Positions 36,920 to 45,491 of a stretch of DNA of 64,000 bases are shown here, piece after piece (position 1 is the stretch's first letter; the number at the start of each line of letters is the position of its first letter). The notes under the pieces were generated by a model. That model searched no databases, had not been told where the DNA came from, and saw only the letters and a list, made by a program, of their open reading frames with translations. The translations under genes were made by a program, and so were the position numbers. The stretch spans positions 62,001-126,000 of the forward strand of contig NZ_JAKMCP010000002.1 in NCBI RefSeq assembly GCF_022662105.1, in the 5' to 3' direction. This DNA is from Aestuariivivens sediminis. GTDB lineage: Bacteria > Bacteroidota > Bacteroidia > Flavobacteriales > Flavobacteriaceae.

Positions 36920-37504
36920 TTATGGATTTTGTTTTTCAATTAATCCCTTGGTGAACTCATTTAAAGTCTCGACTTTTTGTTCAAAATCGCCTTTAATTGT
37001 TTTTCTAAAGGTATTTAAATTTTTAACCAAATCATCAACATTATCAGGAATAACATCTTCAAAAAATTGACGGAGCCGTTTGGCTGTTGTTGGGGATTTA
37101 CCATTGGTGCTAATGGCTACCTTAACATTGCCCTTAGTGACAATGCCTCCCATATAAAAATCACAATATGGCGGATTATCGGCAACATTCACCAAAATAC
37201 TTCGTTTTCTGCAGTGTTTATAAACCTTGATATTAATTTCGGGAACATCTGTAGTGACTATAACCATATGCTTCCCCTTGAGGTAACGTTTTCTATAGAA
37301 ATCTTTAATTAAGGTAACCTTTCCTGTTTTGGATAGAGCTATCGTGTCCTTTCTAAACATAGGTGAAACCATAGTCACTGTGGCATCCGGACTGGATTTC
37401 AATAAGAAGGTTAATTTTTCCTCAGCCACATAACCACCACCTACAATAAGTATGTTTAATTGCTTTGTCTTTAAAAAAATGGGGTATAAATTGTTTCTTT
37501 CCAT
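36920..37504 (-). CDS. Precorrin-2 dehydrogenase / siroheme synthase N-domain
   Basis: A 194-residue NAD-dependent dehydrogenase equivalent to the N-terminal domain of CysG. The Rossmann glycine motif VGGGYVAEEK, the VNVADNPPYCDF block and the GKSPTTAKRLRQ block (dimerisation/ferrochelatase region) are present. It makes sirohydrochlorin, and possibly siroheme, for the sulfite reductase of the same operon. Three bases separate it from cobA. Confidence 0.92.
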   Translation of the reverse strand: MERNNLYPIFLKTKQLNILIVGGGYVAEEKLTFLLKSSPDATVTMVSPMFRKDTIALSKTGKVTLIKDFYRKRYLKGKHMVIVTTDVPEINIKVYKHCRKRSILVNVADNPPYCDFYMGGIVTKGNVKVAISTNGKSPTTAKRLRQFFEDVIPDNVDDLVKNLNTFRKTIKGDFEQKVETLNEFTKGLIEKQNP

Positions 37505-37507
37505 AGG

Positions 37508-38269
37508 CTAGCTGAAAGCAATATCCGAGTAGATTGAACTTAAGGAGGTTTTTTGCTTTACGACGTCCCCAATAACAATAATTGCGGGTGAAGTTAACTG
37601 CTTTTCTTTAACAATTTGCTGAATGGTATTAATCGTACCTATACCTACTTTCTCCTCTTTGGTGGTGCCATTTTGAATGACCGCTACGGCCGTATCCTGC
37701 TTTTGCTCTTCAGAAAACACGCGAACAATGTCATCTAATTTATGCATTCCCATCAAAATAACAACTGTAGCAGTGGACTTCGCCGCCAATGCCACATCCT
37801 GTGAAAGATTATGGTTTTTTGTAGTTCCTGTAATAACCCAAAAACTTTCTGATGCCCCACGTTTCGTTAATGGAATACCTTGGTATGCCGGTACTGCTGA
37901 GGAAGAGGATATTCCCGGAACCATGAATGTTTTCAATCCAAATGGTATAACATAATCTATCTCTTCAGCACCACGACCAAATATAAAAGGATCTCCCCCT
38001 TTTAATCTGACAACATGTCCTTTTTCTTTAGCTTTAGTAACAATAAGTTCATTAATTTGCTCCTGTTGAAAGGCATAACAGCCTTTCCGTTTTCCAACAA
38101 AAATGAGTTCGGTTTCTTTTGAAGCATAGTCCAACAAGGCTTCATTAATTAGGGCATCGTACAAAATAACATCGGCGGATTTAATCGCCTTAATGGCTTT
38201 TAAGGTAATTAAATCGATGTCACCCGGTCCGGCGCCAACTACAGTTAATGTTGGTATTTTTAAACGCAT
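37508..38269 (-). CDS. cobA: Uroporphyrinogen-III C-methyltransferase
   Basis: SAM-dependent double methylation of uroporphyrinogen III to precorrin-2, the first committed step to siroheme. Signatures are VVGAGPGDIDLITLKA, VRLKGGDPFIFGRG and VPGISSSSAVPAYQGIPLTKRG. It has 253 residues and is stand-alone; the dehydrogenase partner is the next gene. It starts 7 bases after the sulfite reductase stop, fitting cofactor supply for that enzyme. Confidence 0.94.
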   Translation of the reverse strand: MRLKIPTLTVVGAGPGDIDLITLKAIKAIKSADVILYDALINEALLDYASKETELIFVGKRKGCYAFQQEQINELIVTKAKEKGHVVRLKGGDPFIFGRGAEEIDYVIPFGLKTFMVPGISSSSAVPAYQGIPLTKRGASESFWVITGTTKNHNLSQDVALAAKSTATVVILMGMHKLDDIVRVFSEEQKQDTAVAVIQNGTTKEEKVGIGTINTIQQIVKEKQLTSPAIIVIGDVVKQKTSLSSIYSDIAFS

Positions 38270-38276
38270 TGCTTTG

Positions 38277-40379
38277 CTAAATAGCCTTCTTTAAAGGAAT
38301 TTCTGTGGCTCGGTAGACCTTTGCTTTTTCTATAAATTGGTTTGCACTACTGATATACTCTTGGGCAAATGCCTTAGAAGGCGCCTCTTTGTTGATTTGG
38401 TAAATCAGTTCAGAAAAAGATCCACCCAGCTTAATTTTTTCTGAAGAAACAAACAAATCATCAAACTGACTTATAATTCCGGCATGGGTATTTGTTCTTT
38501 TTCTTTCAGCTAATAACAGGGCTTTAGCAGAATTAACCATAGCACTATAGGCATGGTAAATGGCACCAGAGTAGACTTTATTTGCAAATGCTTCATTGGC
38601 CTCTTCCATTTTTTCTTGGCTCTCCAAAAATAAAGTGGCCACTAAATCAATAACGACACCGGCGCATTCACCTATTCCAATTTCCTTGGCATATTTTTCT
38701 GTATTTCCCCAGTCTATAAAATCATCCTGGGTTAAATTGGTGACGTCTTGTAAATCTTGAAGTAAATCATAAAAATAACGTTCTCCTCTATCTTTATAAT
38801 AATCTACAAAGTGTTGTTTATTCGCATTAGCCTCGTAATCATTTAAAATTCTTCTTAAAGCTTCCGGTCCTCTTTTACTGGGAACTTTAACCACTTTATC
38901 AGCAAAAACACCATTCCCATCACCTCGATTTCCTCCACCCAATAAGACTTGTAATGCAGGTGCGACTAACTTTTCCGGGGTTCGCACTGACATCCCTTGA
39001 AACCCAATGTTAGCCATGCTATGCTGACCGCAAGCATTCATACAACCACTAATTTTAATAATTACATCTTCGTTATTTAAATACTGTGGATACTCCGCTT
39101 TAATGACACGCTCCAATTCATCCGCAATTCCGGTACTACTTGCTATACCCAGGTTACAGGTATCGGTACCGGGGCAAGCGGTAATATCCACGGCCTTATT
39201 ATAACCTACCTCTACAAAACCTAATTTTTCCAATTCGTTGTAGAAAAACGGTAGCAGCTCATGTTTCACAAATGGAATGACGATATTTTGTCGTAAAGTC
39301 AAACGTATTTCACCGGCCGCATAGTTTTCCACTAAATCGGCCAATAATCTGGCCTTATCCGTATAAAAATCTCCAAGTAGAACTTTTATTCCAATAGCCA
39401 CATAACCGTCCTGTTTTTGCGGTATGAGATTTGTGGTCTTCCAAGTCTCAAAAGCGACTTGGTCTTTTATGTTTACTCTTGGAATATGGTCAAGTACAAC
39501 CGGTTTGGAAACTTCATATGCATCTGCATTAATAGGGACAGATTTGAATTCGATTGCGTTTTGTTCTGCATCAATCAGAGCTTTAAATGCATCTATACCG
39601 ATATCCTTAATTAGGAACTTCATACGTGCTTTGGCACGGCTTCGACGTTCTCCATGACGATCAAAAATTCTCAAAACACCTTCCATTATGGGAATAATTT
39701 TATCGGTAGGCACAAAGTCATACAACACATCCGCATGACGTGGTTGTGAGCCCAAACCACCACCAATCATAACTTTAAAACCACGTTCTCCATCTTTGAT
39801 TTTGGCGATATACCCTAAATCATGCATATATGACAAGCCTGTATCTTCATCGGATGAGGAAAATGACACTTTAAATTTACGCCCCATTTCCTGACAAATA
39901 GGGTTTCTTAAAAAGAAACGAAATACGGCATCAGCATAAGGAGAAACATCAAAGGGTTCATTAACGTCTATGCCTGCTGTTTCACTGGCTGTTACATTAC
40001 GCACCGTATTACCACAAGCTTCCCTTAAAGTAACGTCATCTCGCTCCAATTCCGCCCATAACTCGGGAGTCCTGTTTAAATCAACATAATGAATTTGAAT
40101 ATCCTGACGCGTGGTTATATGTAATCGTCCCCGAGAATATGCATCGGAAACATCAGAAATTCTTCGCAGTTGATTGCTCTTTACTTTTCCATAAGGCAAT
40201 TTAATCCGAATCATTTGCACACCCTCCTGACGCTGACCATAGACCCCACGAGCCAAACGCAGACTTCTAAATTTTTCTTCATCGATCTTGCCCTTATTGA
40301 ATAGCTCAATTTTATCAGCCAATTCAATAATGTCTTTTTCAACTACCGGATTTTCTATTTCTGTTCTAAAGCTTTGCAT
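38277..40379 (-). CDS. Siroheme sulfite reductase with C-terminal HEPN domain
   Basis: A 700-residue protein. Residues 1 to about 530 are a ferredoxin-like/siroheme nitrite-sulfite reductase; the 4Fe-4S/siroheme cysteines are C402, C408, C446 and C450 (ITACPGTDTC and SGCMNAC). Residues of about 575-690 form a helical HEPN-type domain with the sequence R626-x5-H632. The neighbours cysD, cysN and cysH indicate sulfite rather than nitrite as substrate. The HEPN part is not needed for the chemistry and its role is unknown. It lies 78 bases after cysN. Confidence 0.9.
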   Translation of the reverse strand: MQSFRTEIENPVVEKDIIELADKIELFNKGKIDEEKFRSLRLARGVYGQRQEGVQMIRIKLPYGKVKSNQLRRISDVSDAYSRGRLHITTRQDIQIHYVDLNRTPELWAELERDDVTLREACGNTVRNVTASETAGIDVNEPFDVSPYADAVFRFFLRNPICQEMGRKFKVSFSSSDEDTGLSYMHDLGYIAKIKDGERGFKVMIGGGLGSQPRHADVLYDFVPTDKIIPIMEGVLRIFDRHGERRSRAKARMKFLIKDIGIDAFKALIDAEQNAIEFKSVPINADAYEVSKPVVLDHIPRVNIKDQVAFETWKTTNLIPQKQDGYVAIGIKVLLGDFYTDKARLLADLVENYAAGEIRLTLRQNIVIPFVKHELLPFFYNELEKLGFVEVGYNKAVDITACPGTDTCNLGIASSTGIADELERVIKAEYPQYLNNEDVIIKISGCMNACGQHSMANIGFQGMSVRTPEKLVAPALQVLLGGGNRGDGNGVFADKVVKVPSKRGPEALRRILNDYEANANKQHFVDYYKDRGERYFYDLLQDLQDVTNLTQDDFIDWGNTEKYAKEIGIGECAGVVIDLVATLFLESQEKMEEANEAFANKVYSGAIYHAYSAMVNSAKALLLAERKRTNTHAGIISQFDDLFVSSEKIKLGGSFSELIYQINKEAPSKAFAQEYISSANQFIEKAKVYRATEIPLKKAI

Positions 40380-40457
40380 TTTTTTTTGTTTAATTTTGAA
40401 AGTGGTTACCTTGAGCGTAATTACACCATTACCTTCTTACTTTCTTATCTTTTCAAT

Positions 40458-41705
40458 TTACTGGATAAAACCAGCTCCTACCGTATTATTAGATTGGGTA
40501 TCGATTAAAATAAACGAACCGTTGGTCCTATGGTTTTTAAATTGATCATAAAAAATAGGCTTGTTCAATTTGAAGGTTACCGAAGCAATATCATTCATGC
40601 CTAGACTTGAAACCTCTGCATCTATTCCGGAATAATCCGGATGAATCTTATGATGAATTTTATCCACTTTAGCCAAGACTTTGTTTATGCCATGTTGTAT
40701 TACATATTTACCTCCAGGGGTTAATTCGTTTGAATCCATCCAACACACGTTAGCTGTAAATTGCTTGTCTATGGTTGGCAGATCACCGTCTTTCACAATC
40801 ATATCGCCACGACTTACGTTTATATCGTCTTCGAGGGTAATGGTTACTGAAGAACGTCGTGATGCTGTATCGTACTTTTGGTTATAAAAATAGATGTCCT
40901 TAATTTTTGATTTTGTTTTAGAAGGCAATACAACGATGTCATCTCCAATACTTAAATTACCCCCATATACTTTCCCGGCATACCCTCTAAAATCGTGAAA
41001 CTCCTCGGTTTTAGGTCGAATAACATATTGAACTGGGAAACGCGGTGTACCCACATTGAAAATATCTTTTTTATCCAATTTCTCCAGGTGCTCCAGCAAG
41101 GATTCGCCGTGATACCAAGACATTTTTTCCGAAAGATGGACCACATTATCCCCTTTTAGAGCACTCACTGGAATAAAAGTAATCTTTTGATCCTGGTAAT
41201 CCCGCTTACTCATTAATTCTTCAAAATCGGCTTTGATGGTATTGTAAACTTTCTCAGAATAGTCCACCAAATCCATCTTATTAATGGCTACCACGACATC
41301 TTTAATTCTCAAGAGGTTATTAATGAAGAAATGACGATTGGTTTGTTCAATTACACCTTTTCGCGCATCAATTAAAATGATTGCGGCTTGGGATGTTGAA
41401 GCACCTGTTACCATGTTTCGGGTGTACTCCACATGTCCGGGGGTATCTGCGATAATGTAACTTTTTTTTGCTGTTGAAAAATAGATATGTGCCACATCTA
41501 TGGTGATTCCTTGTTCCCTTTCAGCAACTAGACCATCTGTTGCCAATGAAAAATCCAAATAATCATAGCCCAGTTGCCTGCTTGTTTTTTCAATAGCCTC
41601 TAGTTTATCAGTCGTTAATGATTTCGTATCATAAAGAATACGTCCTATTAAGGTACTTTTTCCGTCATCAACACTTCCTGCCGTTGCAATTTTTAATACT
41701 TCCAT
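40458..41705 (-). CDS. cysN: Sulfate adenylyltransferase large subunit
   Basis: GTPase subunit of ATP sulfurylase that couples GTP hydrolysis to APS formation. G1 is GSVDDGKST, followed by GITIDVAH, DTPGHVEYTRN and NKMD, and the beta-barrel domains of EF-Tu-like proteins. At 415 residues it has no fused APS kinase (CysC). The small subunit cysD is the gene before it, 117 bases upstream. Confidence 0.95.
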   Translation of the reverse strand: MEVLKIATAGSVDDGKSTLIGRILYDTKSLTTDKLEAIEKTSRQLGYDYLDFSLATDGLVAEREQGITIDVAHIYFSTAKKSYIIADTPGHVEYTRNMVTGASTSQAAIILIDARKGVIEQTNRHFFINNLLRIKDVVVAINKMDLVDYSEKVYNTIKADFEELMSKRDYQDQKITFIPVSALKGDNVVHLSEKMSWYHGESLLEHLEKLDKKDIFNVGTPRFPVQYVIRPKTEEFHDFRGYAGKVYGGNLSIGDDIVVLPSKTKSKIKDIYFYNQKYDTASRRSSVTITLEDDINVSRGDMIVKDGDLPTIDKQFTANVCWMDSNELTPGGKYVIQHGINKVLAKVDKIHHKIHPDYSGIDAEVSSLGMNDIASVTFKLNKPIFYDQFKNHRTNGSFILIDTQSNNTVGAGFIQ

Positions 41706-41822
41706 TTTATTTTTTAGCTGTTAGCCTCTAACATTTAGCTAAAGGCTTATATTTTATTTACCTTAGGACTCCACTACGGGAGATCGCGGTCCTATTTTTA
41801 ACTTCGAACTTTAGACTTTTAA

Positions 41823-42740
41823 TTAAAAATAACCTTGTTGCTTGCGCTTTTCCATAGCAGCTTCAGAGCGCTTATCATCAATACGTGCGCCACGTTCTGA
41901 TATGGAACTCTCTCGGATTTCCTCAACAACTTTTGAAATTGTTGTGGCCTCAGACAAAACCGCTGCCGTACAGCTCATATCACCAACGGTTCGAAAACGA
42001 ACCATACGCTCTACAACTTCTTCGTGCTCATCTCTATAGACCACCTCATCATCCGCAGACCATATTAATCCATCACGTAAAAATGTCGCTCTTGAATGAG
42101 CAAAATATATGGATGGTATTTCAATTCTTTCCTTTTCTATATAGGACCAAACATCCAATTCCGTCCAATTCGAAATAGGGAACACGCGTACATTTTGACC
42201 GTGTTCTATTTGTCCGTTAAGCATATCAAACAACTCTGGTCTTTGATTTTTTTCATCCCACTGACCAAAATCATCACGAACTGAAAAAATACGTTCCTTA
42301 GCTCTTGCCTTTTCCTCATCGCGGCGTGCCCCACCGATACATGCATCGAACTTAAATTCTTCAATAGCATCTAAAAGGGTAGTCGTTTGCAATATATTTC
42401 TACTGGCATAACGTCCCGATTCTTCTTTTACCTTGCCTTCGTCGATAGAATCTTGGACATGTCTTACAATCAATTCCAAACCCAATTCCTCCACCAATCG
42501 GTCTCTAAACTCTATGGTTTCGGGAAAATTATGGCCCGTATCGATATGCATTAAGGGAAAGGGTATTTTAGCCGGGTAAAATGCCTTAACCGCCAACCGA
42601 ACTAAAGTGATGGAATCTTTTCCTCCAGAAAACAATAGCACAGGCCTTTCAAACTGTGCGGCCACCTCCCTCATAATATAGATTGCTTCGTTTTCTAACG
42701 AGTTGATGTGTGATGTATCCTTTCTAATTAAATTACTCAT
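41823..42740 (-). CDS. cysD: Sulfate adenylyltransferase small subunit
   Basis: Catalytic PP-loop subunit of ATP sulfurylase, making APS from sulfate and ATP. SGGKDS is present, followed by HIDTGHNFPET and the GGARRDEEKARAKERI block. I place the start at 42740 (MSNLIRKDTSHINSLENEAI); the ORF extends to 42803 but that part overlaps cysH and is not family-like. The 305 residues are typical, and the gap to cysH is 13 bases. Confidence 0.95.
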   Translation of the reverse strand: MSNLIRKDTSHINSLENEAIYIMREVAAQFERPVLLFSGGKDSITLVRLAVKAFYPAKIPFPLMHIDTGHNFPETIEFRDRLVEELGLELIVRHVQDSIDEGKVKEESGRYASRNILQTTTLLDAIEEFKFDACIGGARRDEEKARAKERIFSVRDDFGQWDEKNQRPELFDMLNGQIEHGQNVRVFPISNWTELDVWSYIEKERIEIPSIYFAHSRATFLRDGLIWSADDEVVYRDEHEEVVERMVRFRTVGDMSCTAAVLSEATTISKVVEEIRESSISERGARIDDKRSEAAMEKRKQQGYF

Positions 42741-42753
42741 AATATCATGTATC

Positions 42754-43374
42754 TTAAGCGTGCAAACCACATTCTCTATTCTCCAGAGCTTTTGTGGGAT
42801 CAAAATATTTAAATTCGTTAGGTAATTTATGTTGTTCTAAATATAAGTTTAATTCTTCATTAGACCAATGGTAAAAAGGGCTCACCTTAAGTACCCCGTC
42901 CTTACTCAAGCTAAAAATATCTATACTATTTCTAAAGGCGGTTTGACCCTGACGCAAATTTGTAAACCAAACTTTTGGCTGATGCTCTTCCATGGCTCTT
43001 CTAAAAGGCTCTAGTTTAACCTGTTCTGTAAATAAGGCATGTTTGGGATCGTCAATACCTGGTATGCCCAGAACCACATCTCTATGTGCCGTAGTTTGCT
43101 TGGGTACGTATAAAAAAATGTTTAGACTTAAATCCTTAATAACCTGTTCCGCATGACGATAGGTTTGAGGCGTATTATAACCCGTATCGCACCATACAAC
43201 CGGAATAGTTGGTTCTACCTTACTAACAGCATGTAAAATTGCAGCCTCATAAGGCCTGAAATTTGTAGTTACCACCGCTAATTTATTGAGCTCTAATGCC
43301 TTCTTTATTATCTCAGAAGGCGAAGCCTCTTTAAATGCTTCATTTAATGACTCTATTTGACTTTTTTTAAACAT
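42754..43374 (-). CDS. cysH: Phosphoadenylyl-sulfate reductase family protein
   Basis: Thiol-dependent reduction of PAPS (or APS) to sulfite. The 206 residues contain the GYNTPQTYRHAEQ block and end in the catalytic ECGLHA. The paired cysteines that bind 4Fe-4S in APS reductases (CC...CxxC) are absent, pointing to the PAPS type. No APS kinase gene is in this operon. The start at 43374 overlaps the DUF2061 stop by one base (TAATG); the ORF reaches 43401 but the extra residues are not expected. Confidence 0.9.
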   Translation of the reverse strand: MFKKSQIESLNEAFKEASPSEIIKKALELNKLAVVTTNFRPYEAAILHAVSKVEPTIPVVWCDTGYNTPQTYRHAEQVIKDLSLNIFLYVPKQTTAHRDVVLGIPGIDDPKHALFTEQVKLEPFRRAMEEHQPKVWFTNLRQGQTAFRNSIDIFSLSKDGVLKVSPFYHWSNEELNLYLEQHKLPNEFKYFDPTKALENRECGLHA

Positions 43375-43670
43375 TATTTTCCCCAATTTATGGTATTCCA
43401 TGCACGTTCATGAAAGAAATACAATATCATTTTTGACAGAAATTCAACAGAAGCAATTGCCGCCGCGGTTGAAACCTCTCCAACGATAATCCAGGATAGA
43501 ATTAACGTATCTATGGTTCCTATAATCCTCCAACTAATGGTTTTAGCCAGACTTCGTTTCACTTTTTCTGAAGATGAATCAATATGCAACACTTTTTCAC
43601 CCGAGGGATGGTTAACATCAATCACTTTTGCGTCCTTATTGGCTCTATTTAAAACAGCATCAATAATCAT
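43374..43670 (-). CDS. DUF2061 membrane protein
   Basis: A 98-residue protein with two hydrophobic helices (about 45-64 and 67-87) and the family pattern RSLAKTISWRIIGTIDTLILSW and SVEFLSKMILYFFHERAW. An N-terminal region of about 35 charged residues precedes them. It is the first gene of the sulfate-assimilation operon. Function unknown; association with cys genes suggests a role in sulfate or sulfite handling, by inference only. Confidence 0.85.
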   Translation of the reverse strand: MIIDAVLNRANKDAKVIDVNHPSGEKVLHIDSSSEKVKRSLAKTISWRIIGTIDTLILSWIIVGEVSTAAAIASVEFLSKMILYFFHERAWNTINWGK

Positions 43671-43693
43671 ATTCGTTTTTGTTTTAATATTAA

Positions 43694-43712
43694 TCCTATC
43701 AATTTAATAGGA
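43694..43712. promoter_or_regulatory. Candidate operator overlapping the transcription start of the cys operon
   Basis: TCCTAT (43694-43699) and ATAGGA (43707-43712) form an inverted repeat with a 7-base spacer. It lies just downstream of the -7 element on the minus strand, where the transcription start is expected. The spacing suits an Rrf2-family dimer, and such a regulator gene lies immediately upstream. A bulged extension to TAATCCTAT / ATAGGAATTA is possible. Confidence 0.45.
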
Positions 43713-43716
43713 ATTA

Positions 43717-43746
43717 CAAAAATAATACTTTTTATGAGACTACAAA
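43717..43746 (-). promoter_or_regulatory. Promoter of the sulfate-assimilation operon
   Basis: On the minus strand, TTTG (43746-43743), an 18-base spacer and TATTTTTG (43724-43717) match both halves of the Bacteroidetes promoter. The DUF2061 ATG is 46 bases downstream. Confidence 0.65.
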
Positions 43747-43838
43747 CCCGAATAACAGTTTTTTAGGAAAACGGTAAAATTTTTTGGGTAAAATGCAAAT
43801 AACGTAGTGAAATTCAATTAATCTTAGAAATCTTGCAT

Positions 43839-44255
43839 TCAATTTATGGCTGAAAGGTCTTCCAAAGTGGTACTTCGTAAGACGTACAAGGTATTATCAC
43901 GCACTTGAATCATGAGTCTATGGACGCTACATAAGTTTTCATCCGGACAATCATCACATTTTTCATAAAAATTTAAACTTACACAGGGCACCATGGCAAT
44001 AGGTCCTTCCAGCACACGCATCACCTCGGTCATTTTAATATCTGAAGGGGATTTTCTTAAATAATATCCCCCATGCTTACCCTTTTTAGACCCTAAAATA
44101 CCGGCCTTTCTGAGTGTTAACAATATACTTTCCAGAAACTTTTGAGGAATTTGTTCGCTTTTAGCGATCTCCCCTACTTGAACAGGGCTTTCTCCCTCTT
44201 GTCGAGCGATATAAGTAAGCGCTTTTAGACCATATTTCGTCTTTTTGGATAGCAT
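43839..44255 (-). CDS. Rrf2-family transcriptional regulator
   Basis: A 138-residue winged-helix regulator opening with LSKKTKYGLKALTYIA, followed by the recognition-helix region QIPQKFLESILLTLRKAGIL and the wing GKHGGYYL. Four cysteines, C91, C100, C103 and C109, form a cluster that could bind an Fe-S centre or zinc; the spacing differs from IscR. It is 13 bases downstream of metZ and just upstream of the cys operon, so CymR/CysR-like control of sulfur genes is plausible but inferred. Confidence 0.88.
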   Translation of the reverse strand: MLSKKTKYGLKALTYIARQEGESPVQVGEIAKSEQIPQKFLESILLTLRKAGILGSKKGKHGGYYLRKSPSDIKMTEVMRVLEGPIAMVPCVSLNFYEKCDDCPDENLCSVHRLMIQVRDNTLYVLRSTTLEDLSAIN

Positions 44256-44268
44256 ACTGCTAATATAG

Positions 44269-45441
44269 TTATTTTAACGCTTGTTCCAAATCCAGAATAA
44301 TATCCTCAACATGTTCCAATCCTACCGAAATCCTTACCAAACCATCTGTGATGCTCACTTCCAATCGATCTGCTTCCGAAAGTTTACTGTGGGTGGTGCT
44401 TGCAGGGTGTGTCACTATAGTTCGTGTATCGCCCAGGTTGGCGGACAATGAACACATTTTTAATTGATTTAAAAATTGTCGTCCTGCTTCGATTCCGCCC
44501 TTCACTTCAAAGGCAACAATATTACCGCCTAACTTCATTTGCTTTTTAGCCACTTTATGCTGTGGATGTGACTTTAAAAACGGATATTTCACCCAATTCA
44601 CTTTTGGGTGATTTTCCAAAAATTCTGCAACTTTCAAGGCATTATCACAATGTTTGTCAACGCGCACGGCAAGGGTTTCCAAACTTCTGGACAAGGTCCA
44701 GGCATTAAATGGCGATAATGCCGGTCCTGTATTTCTGGCAAACAAATAGATCTCACGAATTAAATCGGTATTACCCACAGTTATACCTCCCAACACCCTT
44801 CCCTGTCCGTCTATAAGCTTGGTGGCACTATGAATAACCAAATGAGCCCCATGCTTCATCGGTTGTTGCAAATATGGAGTGGCAAAACAGTTATCTATAA
44901 TTAAAATAAGGTTGTGAGTTTTGGCAATATGTCCTAAAAGATCCAAATCTATAATATCTACTGCAGGATTGGTTGGAGTTTCAGCATATAATATTTTCGT
45001 GTTTTCGGTTATACAGGCCTCTATCGTTTCAGGTTTGTTGACGTCAAAATAGGTGGTTTCAATGTGCCATTTCGGAAAATATTTGGTAAACAACGTGTGT
45101 GTTGAACCAAAAACAGAACGGGCAGAAACAATATGGTCTCCACTTTTCAACAAAGCCGCAAACGTTGAGTAGATAGCTGCCATTCCGGTAGCAAAAGCAT
45201 AACCGCTTTCGGCACCCTCCATCTGACAAACTTTGTCTACAAACTCCGACGTGTTCGGGTTGGTAAACCGACTGTAGATGTTTCGTTCCTTTTCCTCTGT
45301 AAATGAGGCACGCATATCCTCTGCATCCTCAAAAACAAAGCTTGAGGTCAAATACAGGGGACTGGTATGCTCTAAAAATTCCGTCCTTTTTAATTGCGTG
45401 CGGATAGCTTCAGTTTCGATATGCCTTTTTGCTTTGCTCAT
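44269..45441 (-). CDS. metZ: O-succinylhomoserine sulfhydrylase-type PLP enzyme
   Basis: A 390-residue Cys/Met-metabolism PLP enzyme. The PLP Lys is in SATKLIDGQGRVLGG; SRFTNPNTSEF, AFATGMAAI and HPASTTHSKL are also conserved. The pattern (no long insert, GQGRVLGG) is closer to MetZ than to MetY. It incorporates sulfide into acylated homoserine to give homocysteine. It lies 50 bases after the MetX-ThrA fusion gene, which probably makes its substrate. Succinyl versus acetyl preference cannot be settled here. Confidence 0.85.
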   Translation of the reverse strand: MSKAKRHIETEAIRTQLKRTEFLEHTSPLYLTSSFVFEDAEDMRASFTEEKERNIYSRFTNPNTSEFVDKVCQMEGAESGYAFATGMAAIYSTFAALLKSGDHIVSARSVFGSTHTLFTKYFPKWHIETTYFDVNKPETIEACITENTKILYAETPTNPAVDIIDLDLLGHIAKTHNLILIIDNCFATPYLQQPMKHGAHLVIHSATKLIDGQGRVLGGITVGNTDLIREIYLFARNTGPALSPFNAWTLSRSLETLAVRVDKHCDNALKVAEFLENHPKVNWVKYPFLKSHPQHKVAKKQMKLGGNIVAFEVKGGIEAGRQFLNQLKMCSLSANLGDTRTIVTHPASTTHSKLSEADRLEVSITDGLVRISVGLEHVEDIILDLEQALK

Positions 45442-45491
45442 TGTATTTTCTTTACCTAGATTTTTACCTCACTCAATCTAACATTATTTTC

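Noticed and set aside
42741-42803. N-terminal extension of cysD by 21 codons.
   Set aside because: It overlaps cysH coding sequence and lacks family similarity; the ATG at 42740 gives the expected start.
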